From contig JACZTG010000014.1 in NCBI GenBank assembly GCA_022573815.1, positions 1 through 55,260 on the forward strand: a DNA stretch of 55,260 bases, read 5' to 3'. Below, piece after piece: positions 45,347 to 54,688 of the stretch. The notes beneath the pieces are model-generated. The model had not been told where the DNA came from. It was given only the letters and a program-made list of their open reading frames with translations, and searched no databases. Source of the stretch: Candidatus Neomarinimicrobiota bacterium (GTDB lineage: Bacteria; Fidelibacterota; SORT01). The position numbers were made by a program, and so were the translations under genes. Numbering within the stretch: position 1 is the stretch's first letter; every line of letters begins with the position of its first letter.

Positions 45347-46588
45347 GTGTCAGAAATCCCGAACATAGCTCGGCACAAAGGAAAATGGTTCCATATCACC
45401 GTTCTTTCCTTTTCAGCGCTTTTGGCTATGGGACTCTGGTTTTCCGCATCTGCCGTTGTTCCTCAGCTATCCGCCGAGTGGGGATTGAGCGATTCACAAA
45501 AGGCATGGATGACGCTAAGCGTCCAAATCGGATTCGTTATCGGAGCATTACTCAGCGCTGTTTTGAATCTCGCTGACCGGTATTCCGTCAGGCGGTTATT
45601 CACAATCAGCGCTCTTTTAGCGGCGCTCTTTAACGCGGCAATACCCGCACTTAATCCGGGACCGGAATCGGCGATTCTCCTGCGATTTCTAACGGGATTC
45701 GCATTAGCGGGAGTATATCCGCCGGGTATGAAGCTAATGGCTACCTGGTGCAAGAAAGACCTGGGTTTCGGAATCGGAATTCTTGTGGGCGCGCTATCCG
45801 TCGGCTCGGCTCTCCCCCATCTATTGAGCGCATTTCCTTATTTGGGAGAGAACGGTATTCCGGAATGGCGAAGCGTTCTCTATTTCTCGTCAGCGCTTGC
45901 CGTGGTGGGCGCCGCTCTTGCGGGATTCGTCCTCAAAGCCGGACCTCATCTCAGGGAATCCGCTCCCTTTGATTGGCAATTCGTCGGCCGCGCGCTCTCC
46001 CACAGACCTACCCGCCTTGCGAATTTCGGCTACCTCGGGCATATGTGGGAGCTGTATGCGATGTGGACGTGGCTTCCTGTCTTCATTATTTTAAGTTATA
46101 AATCCGCCGGTTTGAGCGAACAGTCCGCCCGCGTTATGGGATTCAGCGTAATCGCTGTCGGACTCATCAGCTGTATTTTGGCGGGGAAATTCGCCGACAG
46201 ACTCGGCAGAACGAAAGTCACTTCATGGAGTATGGTAATTTCGGGCGTTTGTTCTCTGACCATCGGTTTCTTTTTTCATAATCCCGTTATCGTTTCCATC
46301 ATCGGACTTCTGTGGGGGTTTTTCGTAATATCCGACAGCGCCCAATTCAGCGCGGCTGTCAGCGAACTCACAGACAGTCGTTACGTGGGAACCGCTCTTG
46401 CGCTTCAAACGAGTATGGGTTTCCTCCTGACAATGGTTTCGATTCGGCTGATTCCAATCTTATCCGAACAAATCGGGTGGAATTACGTATTTATGGTACT
46501 TGCTATCGGACCAATAATCGGAACTTGGAGTATGCTGAAACTTCGCGCACTCCCTGAAGCGACTAAGATGGCTTCGGGAAACAGATAA
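45347..46588 (+). CDS. MFS transporter
   Basis: A 413-residue major facilitator with about twelve hydrophobic segments. The RYSVRRLF-like cytoplasmic loop after TM2 and GKFADRLGRTKVTSW between TM8 and TM9 are typical MFS motifs. MKLMATWCKKDLGFGIGILVG resembles nitrate/nitrite or cyanate-type carriers (NarK/CynX-like), but the substrate is not assignable. The start is GTG at 45347 after CCGGAGAAACA. A SnoaL-like gene follows directly. Confidence 0.85.
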   Translation: MSEIPNIARHKGKWFHITVLSFSALLAMGLWFSASAVVPQLSAEWGLSDSQKAWMTLSVQIGFVIGALLSAVLNLADRYSVRRLFTISALLAALFNAAIPALNPGPESAILLRFLTGFALAGVYPPGMKLMATWCKKDLGFGIGILVGALSVGSALPHLLSAFPYLGENGIPEWRSVLYFSSALAVVGAALAGFVLKAGPHLRESAPFDWQFVGRALSHRPTRLANFGYLGHMWELYAMWTWLPVFIILSYKSAGLSEQSARVMGFSVIAVGLISCILAGKFADRLGRTKVTSWSMVISGVCSLTIGFFFHNPVIVSIIGLLWGFFVISDSAQFSAAVSELTDSRYVGTALALQTSMGFLLTMVSIRLIPILSEQIGWNYVFMVLAIGPIIGTWSMLKLRALPEATKMASGNR

Positions 46589-46606
46589 ACCCAAATTGAG
46601 GTACAT

Positions 46607-47080
46607 ACGCTAACTAAAACTTTATTAATTTTAATCGCCCTGTCCGCTTTTCAAATATCGGATGTCGGCAGTCTCAGCGCGCAGGGAAAAATGAATGCCG
46701 CGCAAAAAGAACTCCTGGATGCCGATTGGGAGTTTTCGCGAACATCCGTAAAGAAAGGAGCGGCGGCGGCTTTCTATCTGTATCTCACTAATAACGCTAT
46801 GCAGCTTCCCGAAGGGAGTTTGCCTATTTATGGGAAAAAAGCGATCTTCGATACGATGATGCAGGGTGATTATACTCTCTCATGGACTCCGATAAAAGCG
46901 GAAGTCGCCAAATCAGGGGAGCTGGGCTGGACGTGGGGAAAATACATCGTTGTAGTCATTCAGGAAGACGGAAGCGAATCAACCGGCTACGGGAAGTATC
47001 TCAATATCTGGAAGAAAGATGCAAACGGTAATTGGAAAGTATCGGTAGATATGGGCAATAAAAGCCCCTCACCGAATTAG
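46607..47080 (+). CDS. Exported SnoaL/DUF4440-like protein, non-canonical start
   Basis: From the ATG at 46691 a 129-residue protein of the SnoaL-like/DUF4440 group (KELLDADWEFSRTSVKKG... and KYLNIWKKDANGNWKVSVD). Upstream in the same frame LTKTLLILIALSAFQISDVG...SAQ is a clear signal peptide. It has no ATG/GTG/TTG start. An ACG at 46607 lies five bases after GAGG, where ATG would be expected, giving 157 residues. The function of such domains varies (ligand binding, isomerase). It is probably co-transcribed with the MFS gene, whose stop is 18 bases upstream. Confidence 0.65.
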   Translation, partial: TLTKTLLILIALSAFQISDVGSLSAQGKMNAAQKELLDADWEFSRTSVKKGAAAAFYLYLTNNAMQLPEGSLPIYGKKAIFDTMMQGDYTLSWTPIKAEVAKSGELGWTWGKYIVVVIQEDGSESTGYGKYLNIWKKDANGNWKVSVDMGNKSPSPN

Positions 47081-47085
47081 ACTCC

Positions 47086-47260
47086 TTATTCTCTCCCCTC
47101 GAGGGGAGTGTCCGTCGGTTGACAGACGAGAGGTGTGATTCATCCTAAAAGGAAGGTCATTGAAATAAACTAATCGCTCAATATATAATACTCATTACAC
47201 ACCCCGTCTTTCGTCCCGAACAATCGGGACAAAATCCACCCCTCTTGATAGAGGGGATCT
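47086..47260. repeat. Composite palindromic repeat
   Basis: Contains CTCCCCTCGAGGGGAG, a GTCCGTCGGTTGACAGAC unit, GGTGTGATT and ATTACACACC as inverted boundaries around a unique ~60-base core, CCCGAACAATCGGG and CCCCTCTTGATAGAGGGG. It separates the convergent SnoaL-like and cyclase genes. The stretch to 47379 has only partial repeats. Confidence 0.75.
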
Positions 47261-47379
47261 TATGGAGTTTTTCTTTTAGGAGCACACAATTTTTTTTAAA
47301 GGATAATAAGACGATAATTTCTATTCCGGACAAACACCGCCTTTCGGGTATACCTCTTGAAAGAGGGACGTTTATCGCA

Positions 47380-49689
47380 TTAGATAGAGAATTTCTCCAG
47401 TAAAGCGATAAAACGCGGATGATCACGAAGCGGATCCCATTTGGGGTCAAGCCGGATGAGATTTACAGACAGATCGCCCGGTATGGATAACAGTGTTTCT
47501 AAATGGTCGATCGCCAGATCAAGTTCACCTACTTTGGTATAAATTACGGCAAGGTCTTCCAACCTGTAAGCTCCCCTCCACGCTTCTTTACTGATAGGGA
47601 GCAGTTCAACTCCTTTTTTGCCTGCTCGGATGGCATCTTCTTTCCTACCGAGACCGGCATAAACCAATCCGAGAGAAGAGTATAACCTGGAATCATCCGG
47701 ATTTTCTTCCACCAATTCTTCAAAAACAACTCGCGCTGAATCGTAATAGACTTGCGACAACCCGCTGTTGCCCATAAATCCATAAGTATCTGCTATGAGA
47801 TGATTCTTATGTAAGTATCTAAATTGACCTTCATAAATATCATCGTTTAAGGACATAAGTAATTCGAGCGCATGATCAAATTTTCGATCATAGTTATCAA
47901 AATTATATTTCAGAATGATATCACTCTGGTCAGCGGGAGTACCTATCATCTGTTCAACTTCTTTGAGGACGGATCGAGCTTTTTTAATATCTCCCTTCCA
48001 CTTCACAAAAAGAAGCGCTTTGCTGTAATAATTAAACCTTAAGTCCGGGCTTAATGAAATGGCTTTGTTAAATGAGTTTTCCGCTTCCTGATAATTTCGA
48101 ATAAATGAATAAGTCTCTCCCAAATATTGAGATATCATTGCTTCTCGCGGACTGAGCTCGAGGGCTTTCAAAAAGTTAGCTATTGCCAACTCCATTTTAC
48201 CCTGGCGTCTTTGGACGAAAGCTATATTAGCGTAAAGTTCGCCGCCGTTTAATCCCAAATTTTTAGCTACATCAAACTCTTTCAACGCATTCTGATAGTC
48301 CAATCGCCCATGATAATAATACATTCCTAATGCCATATGAGCTTCCTGAAGCTGTGAATTTAGCTGCAAAGCCCTGTCTGCCGCTGCCTTGGCTTTTACT
48401 AATCGCTCCTCACTCCTGTCAAAATAATACCAGTAAAAGCCTGAATGAATCTGAGATAATGTCGCATAAGCAAGGGAAAAATCAGGGTCTAAATCTATCG
48501 CTTTTTGGAGCATCTGAATACCTATACTAAGATCCGATTCTAAATAACTACGGTTCGCATACGTTTTCCCCCGCAGATAATAATCATAAGCCTCTAAATT
48601 TTCAGTGGGCTTTTTATCAATGCGTTTTTCTTCTTCGGGAGTCAACGATGCTTTTAAAGCAGCCGCTATCTTTTTCGCCACGTCACTTTGTATGGCAAAT
48701 ATGTCATCGAGATCTCTGTCATACGTCTCCGCCCAGAGGTGTTTATCAGTCTCTGTGTCTATCAGCTGAGCTGTAATGCGGACCCGATTTCCACCTCTTC
48801 TGACACTCCCTTCCAAGATAGTAGCCACACCCAATTCTTTCCCGATTTGGCGCAGACTTTTTGTGGTGTTCTTATATTGCATAATGGATGTTCGGGAGAT
48901 CACGTCCAGACTTTTTATCTTAGAAAGTTGAGTCAATATATCTTCTGTTATGCCATCAGCGAAGTATTCATTCTCCGGATCCGCGCTCATATTTGTGAAT
49001 GGAAGAACAGCAATGCTGAGACTATTTGCCTTTTCAGTTGATTCTGCTTCCTTAGTGCCGAAATCAACTTTAAGACCGATTATTACCAACAGAGTCAGAG
49101 CAGCGGTGATCGCTATCCATTTCATATTGATCTTATTTGAAATGGGAGTTGATTGTGCCACAGCAGGTGTTACAGAAGCCGGCTCAGATGACTTAGCTAC
49201 CTCAAATACTTCCATCTCCTCGTCCACATTCTTCAGCTCTTTTTTTCCAAGTGAAGTTATGCTTAATCCCGTTTGATTCTTTATATTTTCATATACCTGA
49301 TGAGAAACGCAGATGCCGCCCGGTTTTGCAAGCGGTTCGATCCGGGATGCCACATTCACGCCATCCCCGTAAACTTCGTCGCCTTCCACCACTACATCGC
49401 CGATATGGATACCGATTCGGAGGTTTACTTCATCTTCTAATTCGAGAACTTTCTGAATTTCAATTGCGGCATTCACAGCCTCTATAGCACTGTCAAACCA
49501 GCAGAAAGTTCCGTCACCCACAAACTGAATAACCTCGCCGCCATGTTTCTTTACAAACGGTTCCATTAGCGCGCGGTGACGCTCGATAAGTTCTCTCGCC
49601 TTGCTTTCGTCTTTCTGCATAAGAGCGGTGTAGCCCACCATATCGGTAAACATTATTGCGGCTAATTTTCTTTTGGGTGAATCGGTCAT
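47380..49689 (-). CDS. Membrane class III nucleotide cyclase with TolB-like and TPR domains (1)
   Basis: A 769-residue protein in three parts. A class III adenylate/guanylate cyclase domain (about 8-165) shows metal ligands Asp16 (FTDMVGY) and Asp59 (GDGTF), and the transition-state Asn112 and Arg116 (VNVASR). One membrane segment follows at about 190-207. Then comes a TolB N-terminal-like segment (SIAVLPFTNMS..., 224-350) and TPR repeats to the end. The position that normally carries the purine-reading lysine (KxxGD) is Gln55, so ATP versus GTP use is unclear. By topology the cyclase is cytoplasmic and the rest periplasmic (inference). Its start overlaps the stop of the paralogue upstream by four bases. 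Confidence 0.88.
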   Translation of the reverse strand: MTDSPKRKLAAIMFTDMVGYTALMQKDESKARELIERHRALMEPFVKKHGGEVIQFVGDGTFCWFDSAIEAVNAAIEIQKVLELEDEVNLRIGIHIGDVVVEGDEVYGDGVNVASRIEPLAKPGGICVSHQVYENIKNQTGLSITSLGKKELKNVDEEMEVFEVAKSSEPASVTPAVAQSTPISNKINMKWIAITAALTLLVIIGLKVDFGTKEAESTEKANSLSIAVLPFTNMSADPENEYFADGITEDILTQLSKIKSLDVISRTSIMQYKNTTKSLRQIGKELGVATILEGSVRRGGNRVRITAQLIDTETDKHLWAETYDRDLDDIFAIQSDVAKKIAAALKASLTPEEEKRIDKKPTENLEAYDYYLRGKTYANRSYLESDLSIGIQMLQKAIDLDPDFSLAYATLSQIHSGFYWYYFDRSEERLVKAKAAADRALQLNSQLQEAHMALGMYYYHGRLDYQNALKEFDVAKNLGLNGGELYANIAFVQRRQGKMELAIANFLKALELSPREAMISQYLGETYSFIRNYQEAENSFNKAISLSPDLRFNYYSKALLFVKWKGDIKKARSVLKEVEQMIGTPADQSDIILKYNFDNYDRKFDHALELLMSLNDDIYEGQFRYLHKNHLIADTYGFMGNSGLSQVYYDSARVVFEELVEENPDDSRLYSSLGLVYAGLGRKEDAIRAGKKGVELLPISKEAWRGAYRLEDLAVIYTKVGELDLAIDHLETLLSIPGDLSVNLIRLDPKWDPLRDHPRFIALLEKFSI

Positions 49690-52010
49690 GATTCCGGACT
49701 ATATTTTTTAATAATTTCTTGATACCGGGGAAGGTCGTGTAGCGGTTTCCAAATTGGATGCACCTCCAATGCATTTATGTTCAATAAGCTTGGAATAGAT
49801 AAAAGCATTTCAACTTTATTCAACGCCTTATCAAGTTCGCCGACTATCATGAATATCTCTGCCATATCATATTCAATATTCCCGCCCCAAAAGGCATCTT
49901 CAGATATCTTGATATTTTCTGCTCTATTTAGCGCAACTGAAATAGCATCTTCCTTTCGACCCAGAAATGCATAACTGTAAGATAGATACAACATCCACTG
50001 GTCCTTTTTCGGTTCCAAACGATGAGCTATCTCTAACTCAGGCAGAAATAAATTAAAATATTCTTCCGCTTTTGCATGATCCCCAAGAACATAGTGGGCC
50101 ATACCGAAAGAATAATTACGCGTATTAATGAATGAACCTAACCGAAATTCAGATGAAGGGTAAGAGTTAACTAATTCATAAACAGCATCCAAGTTTCCAC
50201 TTAGAGCGAAATAGTATGATTTTTCATTCACATACCAATCAAGCAGATCGACCAAAAGATCTGTGTCCATCACCTCTAACGCATCTTCGGGATTTCCTGA
50301 TTTCTGAAATGCGATAGAGGCTAACGCAACGTAAGCGTGAGTGAGCAATGGAGAAATATCCAGCGCCTTTTTAAAAAAGACCTCAGATTCAGCGAATTTT
50401 CTCAGATTCTGATAATTTTCTCCAACAGAGCGAACCAGATCGAGATTATATGGATCTGTTTTATACGCTTCTAATAGTTTATCAAGAGAAGATTCCCACT
50501 TGCCCATCCTACGCTGCACATAACCGATATGCTCTTTCGCCACAGAGTTATTCGGATCTTTTTGCAATACTCTATAATAGGACTCTAACGCATTGACATA
50601 ATCCCTGTTTCCGTAATAATGATAATGACCCTCTGTCAGCTCAACTTCTACTTTGGTAGGTTCAAGCGCTTTTGCTTTATTGAGCGCCTCCTCAGCATTA
50701 GCAACATGCTCCGTCTCGTCGGGATCATAAAGCTCTGAGTGTAAAACGGATAACCGATATGATAAAAGCAGCCATGCGTCAGTGAAATTCGCATCAATCG
50801 CAACGGCTTCCCGTAAGAGCTTTATGGCGACTTCCTCTTCTTTAAAGGACTGAACCCAGGGATCTGTTTTTTGCGCTTGTAGGTAAAGTTTATATGCCTC
50901 AGGATTTACTTTTCGATCGCCTCCGATATTCATCTCTTCTTCCGGCGATAGTGTCAGTTTGATTTCTTCTGCTACAGCTCGGGCGATCTTGCTCTGTAAA
51001 GAGAGTATATTCTCCAACTTGTCCGTATAGCTGTTCGCCCATAGATGTTCATCTGTTGCAGCCCGAATGAGCTGTACAGTTACACGTACCTCGCCCTCTG
51101 CGTGCATAACCGAACCCTCGAGGATCGCATCTACTTTAAGTTCTCTTGCGATTTCGGGAAGCGATTTATCAGTTCCTTTGTATCTCATAACAGAGGTTCG
51201 GGAAATAACCTTTAAGGAGCGTATCTTCGCAATGTTGGCTATCAAAGCTTCTGTCATCCCGTCACTGAAATATTCCTGATCGGGATCGTTAGACAAATTA
51301 TCAAGCGGTAATATCGCAATAGATCGAATCTCTCCCGATGCCTCAAGAGCTCTTTCGCTCGATTCAAAAACAGGAAATAACCAGGCGAATAATATGATTA
51401 AAAATATCACCCCGGCTGCTACAATAATTAATTTATTTGTAGTGGATTCGCTTGCCTTTTTCTGCTCGGTAAATTTAGAGTCAGCATGATTTTCAAGCTC
51501 ATCAGGTATTGCCGCTTCAATTGAATAAACCTTTAGAGATTCTTCAACGTTTTTCAATTCTTTCTCGCCTAACGGAGTAACCTTCATTCCCTGCTGATTC
51601 TTGAGGTTATCATAGACTTTATCGGTCACGCAAATTCCGCCGGGTTCTGCCAACGGCTCAATTCGTGAAGCTACATTTACGCCGTCGCCATATACTTCTT
51701 CACCCTCAATCACCACATCTCCGACGTGTATTCCAATACGGAGCGCCATTTCATCCTCGGTCTTAAATACGTGTTGAATCTCAAGAGCGGCATTCACAGC
51801 TTCGATAGCGCTGTCGAAGGTGCAAAACGTTCCGTCTCCGACAAATTGTAAAACTTTTCCGCCATGTTTCGTGATATGAGGTTTCATAAGATCACGATGC
51901 CGCTGTATTAGCTCCCGGGCTTTGGATTCATCCTTTTGCATAAGAGCCGTGTAACCCACCATATCGGTGAACATTATTGCGGCAAGTTTGCGTGTTGGTG
52001 ACTCCGTCAT
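49686..52010 (-). CDS. Membrane class III nucleotide cyclase with TolB-like and TPR domains (2)
   Basis: A 774-residue paralogue of the preceding protein with the same order: cyclase 8-165 (Asp16, Asp59, Asn112, Arg116), membrane segment at about 193-215, TolB-N-like segment (SIAILPLDNLSNDPDQEYFSDG) and TPR repeats. The first ~40 residues are nearly identical to the other copy, while the periplasmic part differs more. Gln55 again replaces the canonical lysine. It lies 20 bases after the MOSC gene stop and overlaps the second cyclase by four bases (ATGA), so both are made from one transcript. The different sensor parts with conserved catalytic parts suggest two inputs for one second messenger. 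Confidence 0.88.
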   Translation of the reverse strand: MTESPTRKLAAIMFTDMVGYTALMQKDESKARELIQRHRDLMKPHITKHGGKVLQFVGDGTFCTFDSAIEAVNAALEIQHVFKTEDEMALRIGIHVGDVVIEGEEVYGDGVNVASRIEPLAEPGGICVTDKVYDNLKNQQGMKVTPLGEKELKNVEESLKVYSIEAAIPDELENHADSKFTEQKKASESTTNKLIIVAAGVIFLIILFAWLFPVFESSERALEASGEIRSIAILPLDNLSNDPDQEYFSDGMTEALIANIAKIRSLKVISRTSVMRYKGTDKSLPEIARELKVDAILEGSVMHAEGEVRVTVQLIRAATDEHLWANSYTDKLENILSLQSKIARAVAEEIKLTLSPEEEMNIGGDRKVNPEAYKLYLQAQKTDPWVQSFKEEEVAIKLLREAVAIDANFTDAWLLLSYRLSVLHSELYDPDETEHVANAEEALNKAKALEPTKVEVELTEGHYHYYGNRDYVNALESYYRVLQKDPNNSVAKEHIGYVQRRMGKWESSLDKLLEAYKTDPYNLDLVRSVGENYQNLRKFAESEVFFKKALDISPLLTHAYVALASIAFQKSGNPEDALEVMDTDLLVDLLDWYVNEKSYYFALSGNLDAVYELVNSYPSSEFRLGSFINTRNYSFGMAHYVLGDHAKAEEYFNLFLPELEIAHRLEPKKDQWMLYLSYSYAFLGRKEDAISVALNRAENIKISEDAFWGGNIEYDMAEIFMIVGELDKALNKVEMLLSIPSLLNINALEVHPIWKPLHDLPRYQEIIKKYSPES

Positions 52011-52029
52011 ATTATAAATTCATATCCAA

Positions 52030-52663
52030 TCAGCCTAATCGGTGCGTTAACCGATCCTTTAAATTTGGGACAAGTGACTCAACCGATAAAGCCTTACTCA
52101 CTAATTCCGCAGTTATGTCATTGTCAAAAGCTGCTGAGATTATCTGTTTCATTGATATACCGGCAGGATCTTTTTCAACTATCGAAACCTGATCGCCCGC
52201 TTTCAGCATCCCCTCTTCCAATACTTTGAAATATACCCCGAAGCGTCTGCTCTCCATAAAAACGCCCGGAAACTCATCATCTTCCATTCTCATTCCCAAT
52301 TTGTAACAGGGCAGTCTGAAATTCACCGCTTGCAGCAAAACCCCTCCGATCTGAAGCTTATCGCCTCCATTTATACTTGATTCATCAAGGCTATCCAAAG
52401 TTAAATTTTCTCCGAAAATTCCCGGCGTGAGATCTTCCCGTCCTGTTTCTTTCGCCCAATAGTCATAATGAGTTTGAAAATATGCGTAAACCGCCCCAAG
52501 AATTCCTCCGTGCACCTTTTTCTACAATACTATCGCCGGTTAGCCCTTCTTTGGTGACGAATACCTCTCCGCTTACGGGTTCTTTAAAAAATCCGGTTGC
52601 TATCGTTCTCCCCTGCCATTGAACTTCCCTTCGCCGGGCTATATTTAGCGATAGAACTTTCAT
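52030..52663 (-). pseudogene. MOSC-domain protein split by a one-base frameshift
   Basis: The N-terminal 51 residues (frame from 52663) and the C-terminal 161 residues (frame open to 52030) together form a YiiM-like MOSC protein. The two frames meet at a run of five A (T5 at 52517-52521 on the plus strand). With four A the protein reads GDSIVEKVHGGILGAVYAYF, as in the family. The conserved cysteine is in FRLPCYKLGM. MOSC proteins handle sulfur or molybdenum cofactor chemistry, such as reduction of N-hydroxylated bases. The frameshift could be a sequencing error, a true pseudogene, or a slip-corrected gene. Confidence 0.85.
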
Positions 52664-52762
52664 TGTTTCCTTGAAGTCAGTCTGTCAGCTGACGGATAAC
52701 CTGCACCTTGCTGAACAAATCGAATTAAAAATATATCTCCTTCCACCACTGGGAAATTAGAG

Positions 52763-52830
52763 TACCTTAAAAAATATAATCAATGTTGGATATTAAGATT
52801 ATTAAGGTATATCCCTCAAGACTTAATATC
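52763..52830. other. Two interleaved inverted repeats
   Basis: TACCTTAA (52763-52770) pairs with TTAAGGTA (52802-52809). GATATTAAG (52789-52797) pairs with CTTAATATC (52822-52830). Because the arms alternate, both together make a pseudoknot in RNA, or two overlapping operator-like palindromes in DNA. It lies between the MOSC and methyltransferase genes in AT-rich DNA. Confidence 0.5.
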
Positions 52831-52862
52831 AATTGAATACAACAGCTAGACGCTATTATAGT

Positions 52863-53699
52863 TTAGGACTTGTACAAAAACAGCCTGTACGTTTCATATT
52901 TCAAGTAGGCTTCAACGTTCATCTGCCCTTTAAAATATCTGCTCTCAATCTTATCGATACTTTTGCCCAGCTTCCAATTAAGAATCTTCATTAATCGAGG
53001 ATGCTTACCGTTAAGATATTTCGAGCAAAGTTCACTCACAGGCAGCGCAAGATTTGTCAAAAAATCATCTAACAGCTGTATAGTGGGAGCGGTATCGGCG
53101 GTGATGTCTATCTCCGTTAATTGTTCCAACGGATAATCTTTGATTATCTGTTGATACACGGAGAATTTATGCCCCGCCTGAAGAGGGTTTTTGCCCTCTG
53201 CGTCTGTCTTGAAAAAATCGCAAATCAAGAGATGACCGTTTTCGCTCATTAAATTGAGTGACTTATCGAGCGCCTTATTCATATCGATATATTGAAAACT
53301 CTCGCTGAAAAGAATGAGGTCATATTTTTCATCTGTCTCCAAATCCTCAAATTTGGAGCGGTACAGAGTGAATTTACCGTTTAATTTTTCTTCTAATCTC
53401 TCAGAGAGGAATCTGCTGGGCGAAACACAATCAACTGCGTAATCTTTCTTCAGCAATTTCTCAGCCAGGCTACCCGCTCCGGCTCCCACATCGAGAATGG
53501 ATTTTGTGCCATCGGGTATATTCGAGATTATCAGTTCGGAGTGGTTGGCTTGAGCTTGCCCCATATTTGAAAATTGTACTTCAAGACCGTTGGGCCAATA
53601 ACCATAGTGCAGGTCGTCGCAATTTTGAAAAAACCTGCTCATTAGAAGTCCTATCTCAAGACCGACTTCCCGCGAATCAACCTTATCGTGCTTTCCCAA
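52863..53699 (-). CDS. Class I SAM-dependent methyltransferase
   Basis: A 278-residue methyltransferase. The SAM loop SILDVGAGAGSLAEKLL lies at 67-83, then YDLILFSESFQYID (motif post-II) and GHLLICDFFK. No further family is evident. The N-terminal HYGYWPNGLEVQFSNMGQAQ is reminiscent of cyclopropane/mycolic-acid or sterol-like methyltransferases, but the substrate is unknown. The 160-base region upstream of the MOSC gene belongs to its 3' side. Confidence 0.8.
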   Translation of the reverse strand: MGKHDKVDSREVGLEIGLLMSRFFQNCDDLHYGYWPNGLEVQFSNMGQAQANHSELIISNIPDGTKSILDVGAGAGSLAEKLLKKDYAVDCVSPSRFLSERLEEKLNGKFTLYRSKFEDLETDEKYDLILFSESFQYIDMNKALDKSLNLMSENGHLLICDFFKTDAEGKNPLQAGHKFSVYQQIIKDYPLEQLTEIDITADTAPTIQLLDDFLTNLALPVSELCSKYLNGKHPRLMKILNWKLGKSIDKIESRYFKGQMNVEAYLKYETYRLFLYKS

Positions 53700-53774
53700 A
53701 TTTCCTCCCGGCTTGTGGAGGAATATGAATTAAAATATTCCTCTGTGAAAGATTAATTTAGAATAAATTGGAAC

Positions 53775-54527
53775 TCAAACAGTTGTCTTTCCGGCTGTGT
53801 CTGCGAGCATTGATATAAGCGCCGCGCGCGCTTTTGACGCGTCACTGACCGGCTCGGGGAAATCCAAAGTTATCCGCTCCGAACTTTTGCCATTAATAGC
53901 CTGCAGGGTAAAATCAGTTGAGCGAATGTTTGTCATCTCAACATTCATTCCTTTCAGATCAATGTCGCTATTTGCGCTGATTAACGTTTTCATCGCCTCT
54001 TCATGGTCGGCGTTCATATGATCAATTATATCTAACGCTACATAGGCTAATGGATCCGCTGCCGTATCGGTAAAATTCAGTGCGCTTATCCAACCGATCT
54101 CGCCGAATCCCCCGATCCATCTAACGGCAGTCGGCACTCCCCTCAAATATAAGAAATCGTGAGCTCGCTCCCTCTCCAAAGATTCGGGAAACCTGCCTTT
54201 ATATGACCAGCCGACTTCCTCGAGCTCATCGTTCGGCACCGCAGAAAAATCGGCTAACACTGTGGCGCGGGCATGAGCCTGAGGGTCATGCGAGCCGAAC
54301 TGATCGGTTACTATTATGCTCCCCCGATGGTCAACAGACAAATTCTTATAATGTTGGGAAATATCCGCAACCTGAATAATTATGCGAGCCTGATTGTCTA
54401 TATCATACGGAACTATCGAACCGAACGGATATCCGAGTTTATCGACGGATGTTGTTGAAAGTATTGCGTTTTTGTTCATAGTGACAAAATCACGCGCTTC
54501 TTGGGTGTAGTCAGTTTCTCCGGGCAT
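53775..54527 (-). CDS. HugZ-like flavin/heme protein (PNPOx fold + DUF2470)
   Basis: A 250-residue protein. The N-terminal split-barrel of the pyridoxamine-5'-phosphate-oxidase type (NAILSTTSVDKLGYPFGSIVPY) is followed by DUF2470 (DIIDHMNADHEEAM... to the C-terminus). This two-part order is that of HugZ/CREG-like heme-utilisation proteins, some of which degrade heme. There are no heme-uptake genes in the window, so the function is suggestive only. Confidence 0.82.
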   Translation of the reverse strand: MPGETDYTQEARDFVTMNKNAILSTTSVDKLGYPFGSIVPYDIDNQARIIIQVADISQHYKNLSVDHRGSIIVTDQFGSHDPQAHARATVLADFSAVPNDELEEVGWSYKGRFPESLERERAHDFLYLRGVPTAVRWIGGFGEIGWISALNFTDTAADPLAYVALDIIDHMNADHEEAMKTLISANSDIDLKGMNVEMTNIRSTDFTLQAINGKSSERITLDFPEPVSDASKARAALISMLADTAGKTTV

Positions 54528-54600
54528 TTTTCATTCTTTCTTTAGTTTATGGTTTGTAAGTCTGAAAGATATTCTTGAAGCAGTGGTTTTGCAACACAAT

Positions 54601-54653
54601 AAAATAAAAAAGGGTCAGCCGATGTCATCGCGGATGTGACACCTGACTGACCC
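54601..54653 (-). terminator. Terminator of the pilin-like gene
   Basis: A long imperfect hairpin: GGGTCAG (54612-54618) pairs with CTGACCC (54647-54653), plus inner GTCA/TGAC pairs. On the minus strand it is followed by a run TTTTTTATTTT (54611-54601). It lies 36 bases after the pilin-like stop. Confidence 0.75.
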
Positions 54654-54688
54654 CTGTTTGGGAGGGAGGATTGGTTCTTTATTTCATA

